Of a stretch of 64,000 nucleotides of DNA, positions 52,456 to 59,774 are shown piece after piece. Origin of the DNA: Autumnicola edwardsiae (GTDB taxonomy: Bacteria > Bacteroidota > Bacteroidia > Flavobacteriales > Flavobacteriaceae). The notes under the pieces were generated by a model. The model did not search any database, had not been told where the DNA came from, and worked only from the letters and a program-made list of their open reading frames with translations. The translations under genes and the position numbers were made by a program. The number at the start of each line of letters is the position of its first letter. Position 1 is the first letter of the stretch. The stretch spans positions 25,538-89,537 of the forward strand of contig NZ_JAVRHP010000003.1 of the NCBI RefSeq assembly GCF_031846505.1. The letters run 5' to 3'.

Positions 52456-53190
52456 ACAACAGACAACAGACAACAGACAACAGACAACAGACAACAGACA
52501 ACAGACAACAGACAACAGACAACAGAAAAAATCTTCCACCACACGCATCCATATCGTCCATTTATTCCTGAAACTGCCACCAAGCTAATTGTCGGGACAT
52601 TGCCACCGCCACGCTTTACAAAGCGCCAGTTAAAAGAAGGCGATGTTGATTTTTGTTACGGAAGTCGGGACGGACTCCTCTGGAGGGTGCTGGATAAAAT
52701 CTTTGACATCGGGCTTCGCTTTGAAACCACTGAAGAAGCTGTGAAGCATCGAAAGGAGTGGTTGAAATCTCGCGGAATCGGGATTTGTGATATGGTGGAA
52801 AGCAGCCGCAGGGACAAAATCGATGCTTCAGATCTCGGAATGCAGCAGGTGGAACTCCGGAATATGGTTCAAATTCTTCAGGATTATCCCAAAATAGACA
52901 CCCTGTTGTTTACCGGCGGAAACAGCAAAAACGGGCCAGAATTTTTCTTCAGGAGACATTTACGGGAAATTGAGAGTGACATCCGGCTAAAAGTAATCTC
53001 CAATGATGTTCCAAAAATTCACCAGTTCGTGCTGGACGGCAGGCTGATTAAAACTGTTTCGTTAACAGCGCCTTCGGGCTCTGCCAATCGTGCCATTGGG
53101 AGTATGGAACTATATAAACATCTTAAAAAGAAGAACCCTGAATTCAATACGATTGATTTCAGGGTTCTTCAGTATAAAGAGCATTTTTAA
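52453..53190 (+). CDS. Uracil-DNA-glycosylase-family-like protein with repeat-encoded N-terminus
   Basis: A 245-aa frame from a TTG at 52453. The first 25 residues are the repeat-encoded TTDNRQQ units; the conserved protein begins at IFHHTHPYRPFIPETATKLI. TLPPPRF, DFCYGSRDG, GIGICDMVES, LLFTGGNSKNGP and LTAPSGSANR resemble the uracil-DNA glycosylase superfamily (mismatch-specific type). No ATG, GTG or further TTG exists before the conserved part; where homologues would begin with Met there is ATC (52531). Confidence 0.65.
   Translation: MTTDNRQQTTDNRQQTTDNRQQTTEKIFHHTHPYRPFIPETATKLIVGTLPPPRFTKRQLKEGDVDFCYGSRDGLLWRVLDKIFDIGLRFETTEEAVKHRKEWLKSRGIGICDMVESSRRDKIDASDLGMQQVELRNMVQILQDYPKIDTLLFTGGNSKNGPEFFFRRHLREIESDIRLKVISNDVPKIHQFVLDGRLIKTVSLTAPSGSANRAIGSMELYKHLKKKNPEFNTIDFRVLQYKEHF
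52456..52525 (+). repeat. Heptanucleotide tandem repeat (ACAACAG)10
   Basis: Ten perfect copies of ACAACAG (70 bp) sit at the 5' end of the DNA-glycosylase-like gene. The unit is not a multiple of three, so a change in copy number shifts the reading frame from the upstream TTG; in the present frame it encodes three copies of TTDNRQQ. Confidence 0.95.
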
Positions 53191-53192
53191 AA

Positions 53193-53330
53193 CTATTGCT
53201 CCAAATTTTTCTTTTGTGTATCGGCCATGGTGGTTGGTTTTACCTTAAATTTTTTACGTTTAGGTCTTAGTTTACCATAAGTGCCTATAGCAATTTTTCC
53301 GCGCTTGGTTTTTTTATCACCTCTACCCAT
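53193..53330 (-). CDS. Small ribosomal subunit protein bTHX
   Basis: A 45-aa basic protein: MGRGDKKTKRGKIAIGTYGK, then LRPKRKKFKVKP and a 13-residue tail. The first 26 residues match the Thx protein of Thermus and Bacteroidota 30S subunits, which sits in a cavity of the 30S head; the tail is longer than in Thermus. It overlaps the upstream 50-aa gene by 1 bp (TAATG). Confidence 0.85.
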   Translation of the reverse strand: MGRGDKKTKRGKIAIGTYGKLRPKRKKFKVKPTTMADTQKKNLEQ

Positions 53331-53482
53331 TACTTTTTGTTTTGCTGATCTTTAATGGTTTTATCATCAATATCGAAATCGTTAGTTTCTATATCGCGAT
53401 TTCCAATTTCTCCGCTTAATGGATCGTTGTCGCTGCGTTGCTTTTCTTTCCTCTTATTTCTACTTTCATCTATACGTCCCAT
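53330..53482 (-). CDS. Small hydrophilic protein of unknown function
   Basis: A 50-aa, highly charged and probably disordered protein: MGRIDESRNKRKEKQRSDND, then PLSGEIGNRDIETNDFDID and a Lys-rich end. The TAA stop overlaps the bTHX start, so they are translationally coupled. I do not recognise a family. Confidence 0.55.
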   Translation of the reverse strand: MGRIDESRNKRKEKQRSDNDPLSGEIGNRDIETNDFDIDDKTIKDQQNKK

Positions 53483-53559
53483 AATTTTCCTTTTTTTAAT
53501 TCTGAATTAAGATACGATAAGACAAGAGAAGTTTATATTAAAACCTTGTTAGACTTAGG

Positions 53560-54327
53560 TTAAACATTCCGGATTCCTTTAACAAATTCCGCTATTTTTC
53601 CCGTCCCGGTCTTATTAATATATTTTATAAATGCGCTGCCAATAATTGCTCCTTTGGCGTAGTGAGTCGCCTGTTTAAAAGTTTGATTATCACCAATCCC
53701 AAACCCTACCACCTGTGGATTCTTCAGGTTCATACTGTCAATTCTTTTAAAGTAATCTTTTGTTCCCTCGCTAAATCCTTTGGTAGAACCGGTTACACTG
53801 GCAGTACTTACCATATAAATGAAGCCGTCAGAAACCGAATCTATAAACCTGATCCTTTCTTCGGAAGTCTGTGGAGTGATAAGGAAGATATTCTGAAGTC
53901 CGTGAGCTTCAAATATCGCTCTGTACTCTTCATTATAAACATCTACCGGAAGATCGGGAATAATGAGTCCGTCGATACCAGATTCTTCACATTTTTGACA
54001 AAACCGCTCCACGCCAAACTGAAGTATCGGATTAAAATATCCCATAATTATCAACGGAATTTCCACAGAATCCCGAATTCCTTCCAGTTGCTGAAATAGT
54101 CGGTTTGTAGTCATTCCAGCCTTCAGGGCTTTAGTAGAACTCTCCTGAATTGTTGGGCCATCGGCCAGGGGATCGCTAAAGGGAAGACCAATTTCAATAA
54201 AATCGATCCCGCTTTTTTCAAGATCCTGAATGATCTGTACCGTGTCTTCAGGTTCAGGATAGCCGGCGGTAAAATATATGGAAAGCAGTTTTTTGTCTTC
54301 CTGCAGTTTTTTGGTAATTCGGTTCAT
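53560..54327 (-). CDS. trpA: Tryptophan synthase alpha chain
   Basis: A 255-aa TIM-barrel subunit that cleaves indole-3-glycerol phosphate to indole. FIEIGLPFSDPLADGPTIQ carries the catalytic Glu, and LIIPDLPVDVY the catalytic Asp; VGFGIGDNQTF binds phosphate. Last gene of the trp operon. A palindromic repeat (54343-54375) separates it from trpB. Confidence 0.97.
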   Translation of the reverse strand: MNRITKKLQEDKKLLSIYFTAGYPEPEDTVQIIQDLEKSGIDFIEIGLPFSDPLADGPTIQESSTKALKAGMTTNRLFQQLEGIRDSVEIPLIIMGYFNPILQFGVERFCQKCEESGIDGLIIPDLPVDVYNEEYRAIFEAHGLQNIFLITPQTSEERIRFIDSVSDGFIYMVSTASVTGSTKGFSEGTKDYFKRIDSMNLKNPQVVGFGIGDNQTFKQATHYAKGAIIGSAFIKYINKTGTGKIAEFVKGIRNV

Positions 54328-54342
54328 TTTTATGTTTTAACT

Positions 54343-54375
54343 AAACCTGACAGGTTTTGGACACCTGTCAGGTTT
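54343..54375. repeat. Palindromic repeat between trpB and trpA
   Basis: AAACCTGACAGGT (54343-54355) is perfectly inverted at 54363-54375 around TTTGGAC. Each arm is itself nearly palindromic (CCTGACAGG). No T-run follows on the minus strand, so it is not a classical terminator. Confidence 0.85.
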
Positions 54376-54379
54376 GACA

Positions 54380-55561
54380 TTATAAATTAAAATAGTCGAT
54401 ATATGTATTAAGATCCTTATCACCACGTCCCGAAAGATTAACCACTACAATATCATCCTTTTTAAACTTCCGGTCTTCAAAAATTGCGAGTGCGTGGGAG
54501 GTTTCGATAGCAGGAATAATTCCTTCCAGTTTGGCAAGATGTAAACCGGCCTTCATGGCATCCTCATCGGTAACCGAAATGAATTCTCCACGCCCACTTC
54601 TAAATAAATTAGCGTGCATAGGTCCAACTCCGGGATAATCCAGTCCGGCAGAAATGGAATAAGGCTCGGTGATTTGGCCATCTTCAGTTTGCATAAGCAG
54701 GGTTTTGCTTCCGTGGATAATTCCTTCTTTACCCAAAGCTGAGGTAGCTGCACTCTCGCCACTTTGGATCCCTTTTCCGGCAGCTTCCACCGCAATTATT
54801 CCCACTTCAGGATTGTCCATATAGTGAAAATAAGCTCCGGCGGCATTACTCCCGCCACCTACACAAGCCACTACATAATCGGGATTCTCACGGCCTTCTT
54901 TTTCCTGAAGCTGCACTTTTATTTCTTCAGAAATAATTGCCTGAAACCTGGCGACCATATCTGGATATGGATGCGGGCCAACGACAGATCCTATTATATA
55001 ATGAGTGTCAACCGGATTGTTGATCCAGTCCCTTATGGCTTCGTTAGTGGCGTCCTTAAGCGTGCGGCTCCCGGACTTGGCAGGAACTACTTTTGCACCG
55101 AGCATTTTCATACGGGCCACGTTTGGAGCCTGTCGCTCGATGTCTATCTCTCCCATATATACAATACATTCAATTCCCATAAGCGCACAAACCGTCGCTG
55201 TTGCAACTCCGTGTTGCCCCGCACCGGTTTCCGCAATAATCCTGTTCTTGCCCAGGCGTTTCGCCATAAGGATCTGGCCTACCGTGTTATTAACTTTATG
55301 AGCACCGGTATGACAAAGGTCTTCCCTTTTTAGGTAAACTTTTGCGTTATATTTTTTGCTGAAGCGTTCTGCATAATAAAGCGGAGTAGGGCGTCCCACG
55401 TAATCTCTCAGCAAGTCCTTAAATTCTTTCTGAAAAGATTCTTCCTTCATAATATCCAGATATTGCGAGCGCAAAGCCTCAACGTTTGGATAAAGCATCT
55501 CCGGAATATACGCGCCTCCAAATTCGCCGTAATATCCTTTTTCGTTTGCCTGGTAAGTCAT
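54380..55561 (-). CDS. trpB: Tryptophan synthase beta chain
   Basis: A 393-aa PLP enzyme that condenses indole with serine. Lys89 in HTGAHKVNN holds PLP, GAGQHGVATA carries the catalytic Glu, and GGGSNAAG binds the PLP phosphate. YGEFGGAYIPE at the N-terminus is typical of TrpB1. Confidence 0.97.
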   Translation of the reverse strand: MTYQANEKGYYGEFGGAYIPEMLYPNVEALRSQYLDIMKEESFQKEFKDLLRDYVGRPTPLYYAERFSKKYNAKVYLKREDLCHTGAHKVNNTVGQILMAKRLGKNRIIAETGAGQHGVATATVCALMGIECIVYMGEIDIERQAPNVARMKMLGAKVVPAKSGSRTLKDATNEAIRDWINNPVDTHYIIGSVVGPHPYPDMVARFQAIISEEIKVQLQEKEGRENPDYVVACVGGGSNAAGAYFHYMDNPEVGIIAVEAAGKGIQSGESAATSALGKEGIIHGSKTLLMQTEDGQITEPYSISAGLDYPGVGPMHANLFRSGRGEFISVTDEDAMKAGLHLAKLEGIIPAIETSHALAIFEDRKFKKDDIVVVNLSGRGDKDLNTYIDYFNL

Positions 55562-55580
55562 TTTCTATTTTTTTATCCTT

Positions 55581-55642
55581 CAAGGTCTTCAAGACCTTGT
55601 AGGTTTTCTAATATTTTTTTCCTGCAAGGTTTATAAAACCTT
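55581..55642. repeat. Two palindromes between trpF and trpB
   Basis: CAAGGTCTTCAAGACCTTG (55581-55599, 9-bp arms, 1-nt spacer) and AAGGTTTATAAAACCTT (55626-55642) lie in the 99-bp gap. They are of the AAGGTTTT palindrome type common between Bacteroidota genes. Confidence 0.8.
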
Positions 55643-55660
55643 TAGGTGTAATTTTGTAAG

Positions 55661-56317
55661 TCAACTTCTTCTAATCCTTTCCTGAAATTGCCGCAGCTTT
55701 TCTGCATTTTTCAATCCCGGTTCATCCTCAAACTTACTGTTGACATCTACTGCGTAAAGCAGATTTTCTTTTCCGTTTTTCTGAAACCAAATCATGAGTT
55801 CCTTCACCGCTTCTGCTTCTTCAAGGCCAATTCCGCCGCTTAAGAAAAATGGAGTAGAGGAGGGGTAATCTTTTAATACTTCCCAGTTAAAGGTAATCCC
55901 ATTTCCGCCTTTATTTTTGCCTTTGGTATCGAAAAGGAAGAAATCCACAATACCTTCATATTCTTCCAATCTGTTGAAATTAAATTCTTCTTTTACTGAA
56001 AAAACCTTGATAATTTCAACCTTTTCATCCTGAATTTTTTGCCGAAGTTGCCTGCAAAATTCAGCAGTTTCTTTACCATGAAGCTGAACCGCCTTTAACT
56101 GATACAGCTTTATCTTCTGCAGAATAAAATCCAGCGATGCATCTACAAAAACGCCGGTTTTTTTTACTTCCGAAGCAACTTCAGGAATATGAGCAGCTAC
56201 AAACCGGGGTGATTTTTCGTAAAAAATTAATCCCATATAGTCCGGCTGAAGCATCACAATTTCCCGGACATTTTCAGGTTGCTTCATTCCACATATTTTA
56301 AGCCTGATATTTGCCAT
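55661..56317 (-). CDS. trpF: Phosphoribosylanthranilate isomerase
   Basis: A 218-aa TIM-barrel enzyme for the Amadori step of tryptophan synthesis. KICGMKQPENV (7-17) holds the catalytic Cys, AVQLHGKETAEFC and FLSGGIGLEEA are conserved, and VDVNSKFEDEPGLKN holds the Asp. It is separated from trpC by a toxin-antitoxin pair. Confidence 0.95.
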   Translation of the reverse strand: MANIRLKICGMKQPENVREIVMLQPDYMGLIFYEKSPRFVAAHIPEVASEVKKTGVFVDASLDFILQKIKLYQLKAVQLHGKETAEFCRQLRQKIQDEKVEIIKVFSVKEEFNFNRLEEYEGIVDFFLFDTKGKNKGGNGITFNWEVLKDYPSSTPFFLSGGIGLEEAEAVKELMIWFQKNGKENLLYAVDVNSKFEDEPGLKNAEKLRQFQERIRRS

Positions 56318-56358
56318 TTTTAAGGTGTCGCTTTGAATGATTTTTTATTTCCCAGTTT

Positions 56359-56784
56359 TTAGTGGTTATTTTTTCTGTGTATTAAATACTGATCAGCTGT
56401 CATTACAGGTATTTTAGAACTCTTAAAATCCTTTAGATTTCTGGAAATAATAATACTTTGACTAAACTCCAGAGCAGTGTAATACTGTAAAGCGTCCTCA
56501 TAATCCTGAAAATCTTCATCGTTTAATGCTAACTCTGTTATTTTATCGTTCAACGGCAGTAATTCAACTAAGACCTTGAACTTTCTAAGTACACTCCGCG
56601 CCTCTTGGGGCGATTTTAATTTCGACAAAATGTAGTTTGTGTTCGCAAAAGTGAGGGAAGAAATAGTCAGGTTAAGCTTTCCCTGGTCTGCCAGTGAAAA
56701 AAGCGCGGCGGCCGAGTCACTAAAAGGGGTACGGTTGGCCAGCAGATCAATTACAATATTCGTATCTACAAATAAGTTGCTCAT
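56359..56784 (-). CDS. PIN-domain toxin (VapC-like)
   Basis: A 141-aa PIN-domain ribonuclease. The acidic active-site residues are visible as Asp7 (FVDTNIVIDLL), Asp13, Glu/Asp in NDEDFQDYEDALQY and the closing VMTADQYL. It overlaps the upstream antitoxin by 4 bp (ATGA), the usual type II toxin-antitoxin order. It lies inside the trp operon between trpC and trpF. The RNA target is unknown. Confidence 0.88.
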   Translation of the reverse strand: MSNLFVDTNIVIDLLANRTPFSDSAAALFSLADQGKLNLTISSLTFANTNYILSKLKSPQEARSVLRKFKVLVELLPLNDKITELALNDEDFQDYEDALQYYTALEFSQSIIISRNLKDFKSSKIPVMTADQYLIHRKNNH

Positions 56785-57026
56785 TGGTATTTTTTTACTA
56801 AATAATCGCCATAGCCCTTTTTATAGTCGAAATCTGCCTCCAGGTTAATAACTCCGATAAGACTTTCCACCAGCGGTGTAGTTTGCTTCTCTTTTTCTTC
56901 CTTTTCAGTGACAGCAGCTAAATAAGATTCAATCATTTTTGAAAGGCTTATATTTTTCGATTTGGCATATTTCTTAGCCTTCTCTATTACAGACTTGTTC
57001 AGGCTCAAAGTCAATTTTGTGTCCAT
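56781..57026 (-). CDS. Antitoxin, DUF6364-like (ribbon-helix-helix)
   Basis: An 81-aa protein. The N-terminal MDTKLTLSLNKSVIEKAKKY...SLSKMIESYL is a ribbon-helix-helix DNA-binding pattern; the C-terminal FDYKKGYGDYLVKKYQ is the likely toxin-binding tail. It is the partner of the PIN toxin and starts 78 bp after trpC ends. It may repress its own gene pair, although no clear separate promoter is seen. Confidence 0.82.
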   Translation of the reverse strand: MDTKLTLSLNKSVIEKAKKYAKSKNISLSKMIESYLAAVTEKEEKEKQTTPLVESLIGVINLEADFDYKKGYGDYLVKKYQ

Positions 57027-57104
57027 ATCTTAAGTTTACGTACAAAATAAAAAATATATCACGTAAATTACGAATTTTTATTTTCTGTTTTCCAAAAAAG
57101 AAAG

Positions 57105-57890
57105 TTAACGATCTAATTGTGCGATAAAGTCTGCTGCGCTTTGACCGGGATTGTCAGTTTTCATAAAATTTTCTCCAATTAGGAAACCCTGGTAGCCGTA
57201 CTTCTTTAAATCTTTAATGGCTTCTACAGAACTTATTCCGCTTTCGGAAACTTTTACAAAGTCATCCGGAATTTTTTCTGAAAGTTCCTTGCTAATATCG
57301 GTGCTTACTTCAAAAGTTTTTAAATTCCGGTTGTTTACCCCAAGCATATCCAAACATGGCATAATGGATTTTTGAAGTTCTTCTTCATTATGAACTTCAA
57401 GTAATACGTCCAGTCCCAAATCTTTAGCAAATTGCGATAATTGCTTTATTTGCGCCTTCTCCAGAACGGCAGCAATCAGAAGAATCACATCTGCACCATA
57501 AGCTTTTGCTTCCAGTAACTGATATTCATCAATAATGAATTCTTTCCTCAAAATTGGCATTTTAACACTGGCTCTTGCATAAAGCAAATCTTCCAGCGAT
57601 CCGCCGAAATACTTTCCGTCGGTAAGCACCGACATTCCTGAAACTCCGGCGTTTTCATAACCCGTAGCCACATCCTGAACGTTTAAATCCTGGTTAATAA
57701 CAGATTTTGAAGGAGATCTACGCTTATGTTCAGCAATAATTCCGCTTTTACTGGACCTTAAAGCTTCAGCAAGAGAAATTGTTTCCTTTTTAAAGAGAGC
57801 GGAATTTTCCAGCTGTGAAACCGGAACTACAGCCTTCTTCAATTCAACTTCTTTGCGCTTATCTGCTATTATTTTATCTAAAATATTCAT
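57105..57890 (-). CDS. trpC: Indole-3-glycerol phosphate synthase
   Basis: A 261-aa TIM-barrel enzyme. IIAEHKRRSPSKSVI (catalytic Lys/Glu region), PILRKEFIIDEYQL, LLEVHNEEEL and GVNNRNLKTFEV are diagnostic, and SESGISSVEAI closes the phosphate site. It follows trpD by 93 bp, in which a copy of the dispersed 19-bp motif lies at the trpD stop. Confidence 0.97.
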   Translation of the reverse strand: MNILDKIIADKRKEVELKKAVVPVSQLENSALFKKETISLAEALRSSKSGIIAEHKRRSPSKSVINQDLNVQDVATGYENAGVSGMSVLTDGKYFGGSLEDLLYARASVKMPILRKEFIIDEYQLLEAKAYGADVILLIAAVLEKAQIKQLSQFAKDLGLDVLLEVHNEEELQKSIMPCLDMLGVNNRNLKTFEVSTDISKELSEKIPDDFVKVSESGISSVEAIKDLKKYGYQGFLIGENFMKTDNPGQSAADFIAQLDR

Positions 57891-57972
57891 TGATTTCTTT
57901 TATTTTCTACTGAAGCAGTTCGTGGCTGCTTAATGTGAAAATGCTTTTTTTCCTCCTTTTTGACCTCACCTT

Positions 57973-57991
57973 AAAAATGGCAATTATCGAC
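57973..57991 (+). repeat. Dispersed 19-bp motif, copy at the trpD stop codon
   Basis: AAAAATGGCAATTATCGAC is the exact complement of the copy at 40206-40224. On the minus strand it contains the trpD stop codon (CGA TAA). Confidence 0.6.
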
Positions 57992-58976
57992 TTAATTCCT
58001 GCAACTGCTTTAAAGCCTGCAATCCGTAGCCGGAATTCAAAGATTCTTTAGCTTTTGCAAATCCTTCCTGTGGTGAAATGTTTTGGGTGGTGGCGATGGC
58101 CATCCCTGCATTTGCACACACCACGTTATTTTGAGCCTCAGTTCCTTTTCCCTTCAGAATATTGATAAAAATTTCAGCAGAACTTTCTATGGAACCGCCG
58201 CCGGCAATTTCCTCCGGATTTAAAGTTTCAATTCCGAAATCTTCCGGCCCTACCATAGCTTCTGAATGGTTGGAAATAATCTTTGTTTTTCCGGTAAGCG
58301 AAATTTCGTCGTAACCATCGAGAGCGTGCAGAATAGTGAAATTTTTGTCTGTGTTTTGATATAAATACCCATACATCCTCGCCAGTTCCAGATCAAAAAC
58401 TCCCACCAGCTGATTTTGAGGAAAAGCAGGGTTTACCATTGGCCCCAGCATGTTGAAAAAAGTTTTTACCGCCAGTGATTTCCTGATTGGCGCCACATTT
58501 TTCATTGCGGGATGAAAGAGGGGAGCATGTAAAATACATATTCCGGCTTTGTCTATGCAACGCTCCAGGAAATCTGGATCATTGCTGAACTTTATTCCCA
58601 GGTGCTCCATCACGTTGGAACTTCCGCTCACAGAGGACACACCGTAATTACCATGTTTGGCAACGTTAACACCTGCCCCGGCTGTAACAAAAGACGCCGT
58701 TGTGGAAATATTAAAAGTGTTTTTACCGTCTCCACCGGTACCGCAGAGGTCAACAGGGTTATAGTCGCTTAGATCTATAGCAATACAAAGTTCGAGAAGT
58801 GCGTCCCGAAAGCCCTCGAGCTCTTCTATGGTAATACTCCGCATCATATAAACGGTTAAAAAAGCCGCAATTTGATTGCTGTTATATTCTCCATCAGAAA
58901 TGTTGAAAATCACATGCTTGGCCTCTTCCTTAGAAATAGTTTCGTGATTGATAAGCCGGTTGAGTAATTCTTTCAT
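57984..58976 (-). CDS. trpD: Anthranilate phosphoribosyltransferase
   Basis: A 330-aa enzyme that joins anthranilate to PRPP. DLCGTGGDGKNTFNIST binds PRPP, KHGNYGVSSVSGSSNVMEHLG and MVGPEDFGIETL follow. An in-frame ATG at 59018 would add 14 residues (MPQKPSLFGRPRRT) encoded by a palindromic repeat element, so the ATG at 58976 is preferred. Confidence 0.96.
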   Translation of the reverse strand: MKELLNRLINHETISKEEAKHVIFNISDGEYNSNQIAAFLTVYMMRSITIEELEGFRDALLELCIAIDLSDYNPVDLCGTGGDGKNTFNISTTASFVTAGAGVNVAKHGNYGVSSVSGSSNVMEHLGIKFSNDPDFLERCIDKAGICILHAPLFHPAMKNVAPIRKSLAVKTFFNMLGPMVNPAFPQNQLVGVFDLELARMYGYLYQNTDKNFTILHALDGYDEISLTGKTKIISNHSEAMVGPEDFGIETLNPEEIAGGGSIESSAEIFINILKGKGTEAQNNVVCANAGMAIATTQNISPQEGFAKAKESLNSGYGLQALKQLQELSR

Positions 58977-58982
58977 AGTCCT

Positions 58983-59015
58983 CCTCGGTCTCCCAAAAAG
59001 GGAGGGTTTTTGAGG
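58983..59015. repeat. GC-rich palindromic repeat between trpG and trpD
   Basis: CTCCC AAAAA GGGAG (58990-59004) is framed by CCTC...GAGG (58983-58986, 59012-59015). Confidence 0.75.
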
Positions 59016-59038
59016 CAATTTATAGGTTAAACAATGTT

Positions 59039-59716
59039 TTACGCATTTGTACCTTTTGCTTTCTGCCCTTTAAGCAGGCTAAAGGAAGGGCTTTCTACCC
59101 AGTTTTTAATCATTTTTTTTCCTTCGGGGGTAAGGACAGATTCCGGATGAAACTGCACGCCCCGCACATCGAATTCCCGGTGCCTAAGGGACATTATTTG
59201 TCCGTTTTCATCATAAGAAGTTGCCTCCAGAGAATCTGGCAATTCTTTTAGTACTACCCAGGAATGGTATCGTCCCACCATAAATCCGTTAGGTAAATCC
59301 TTAAAAAGAGGTTCATCTTTTACACAAAGGTTGATATTAGTTGCAACCCCGTGGTAAACGGAATCCAGATTTCCCAGTTTCCCGCCAAAAACCTCGCCTA
59401 TGGCCTGTTGCCCGAGGCAAACCCCGAGTATACTTTTTGTAGCTCCGTATTTTTCGATAATTGGCTTTAGAAGGCCTGCTTCTGAAGGGATGCCGGGACC
59501 GGGGGAGAGTAGAATTTTGTTAAATTTTTCCACATCTTCCAGTTCTAACTGATCGTTTCTCTTTACGGTTACTTCACAATCCAGATCTTCCAGGTAATGG
59601 ACAAGATTGTAAACGAAGGAGTCGTAATTATCTATGACTAGTACTTTGGACCCTCTCCCTGACCCTCTCCCCAAAGGGGAAAGGGAAGTTTTTTCTATAG
59701 TTGAATTATCACTCAT
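59039..59716 (-). CDS. trpG: Anthranilate synthase component II (glutamine amidotransferase)
   Basis: A 225-aa class I amidotransferase supplying ammonia to TrpE. LVIDNYDSFVYNLVHYLE opens the fold, Cys100 is the nucleophile in GVCLGQQAIGE, and VQFHPESVLTPEGK carries the His/Glu. Residues about 10-23 (TSLSPLGRGSGRGS) are an N-terminal addition encoded by a dispersed GC-rich repeat (59651-59688). No in-frame start lies between the repeat and the conserved domain. Confidence 0.95.
   Translation of the reverse strand: MSDNSTIEKTSLSPLGRGSGRGSKVLVIDNYDSFVYNLVHYLEDLDCEVTVKRNDQLELEDVEKFNKILLSPGPGIPSEAGLLKPIIEKYGATKSILGVCLGQQAIGEVFGGKLGNLDSVYHGVATNINLCVKDEPLFKDLPNGFMVGRYHSWVVLKELPDSLEATSYDENGQIMSLRHREFDVRGVQFHPESVLTPEGKKMIKNWVESPSFSLLKGQKAKGTNA
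59651..59688. repeat. GC-rich dispersed repeat inside the 5' end of trpG
   Basis: CCCTCTCCCTGACCCTCTCC (59651-59670) followed by CCAAAGGGGAAAGGGAAG. The TCTCCCC/GGGGAAA arms form a short hairpin. On the coding strand it yields the peptide SLSPLGRGSGRGS, familiar from dispersed repeats in many bacterial genomes. Confidence 0.8.
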
Positions 59717-59741
59717 TTTTCTAATTTTTATAAGCTTCTCT

Positions 59742-59774
59742 CAAGCCCCTCCTCTGGAGGGGTTGGGGAGGCCT
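59742..59774. repeat. GC-rich palindromic repeat between trpE and trpG
   Basis: CCCCTCC (59746-59752) and GGAGGGG (59756-59762) form a hairpin with a TCT loop, followed by TTGGGGAGGCCT. The element reaches into the trpE stop codon (59773-59775). Confidence 0.8.

Noticed and set aside
52456..52525. Possible CRISPR array
   Set aside because: The units are 7 bp and directly adjacent, without spacers; no cas genes are present.
52131..52583. 150-aa minus-strand frame with repeated SVVCCLL
   Set aside because: It is the complement of the (ACAACAG)10 repeat and the yaaA 3' end; the repetitive peptide is an artefact of the 7-bp unit.
54764..55333. 189-aa plus-strand frame
   Set aside because: It is antisense to trpB, with no signal or domain.
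58977..59018. 14-residue N-terminal extension of TrpD
   Set aside because: It is encoded by a palindromic repeat element; the ATG at 58976 matches the family start.
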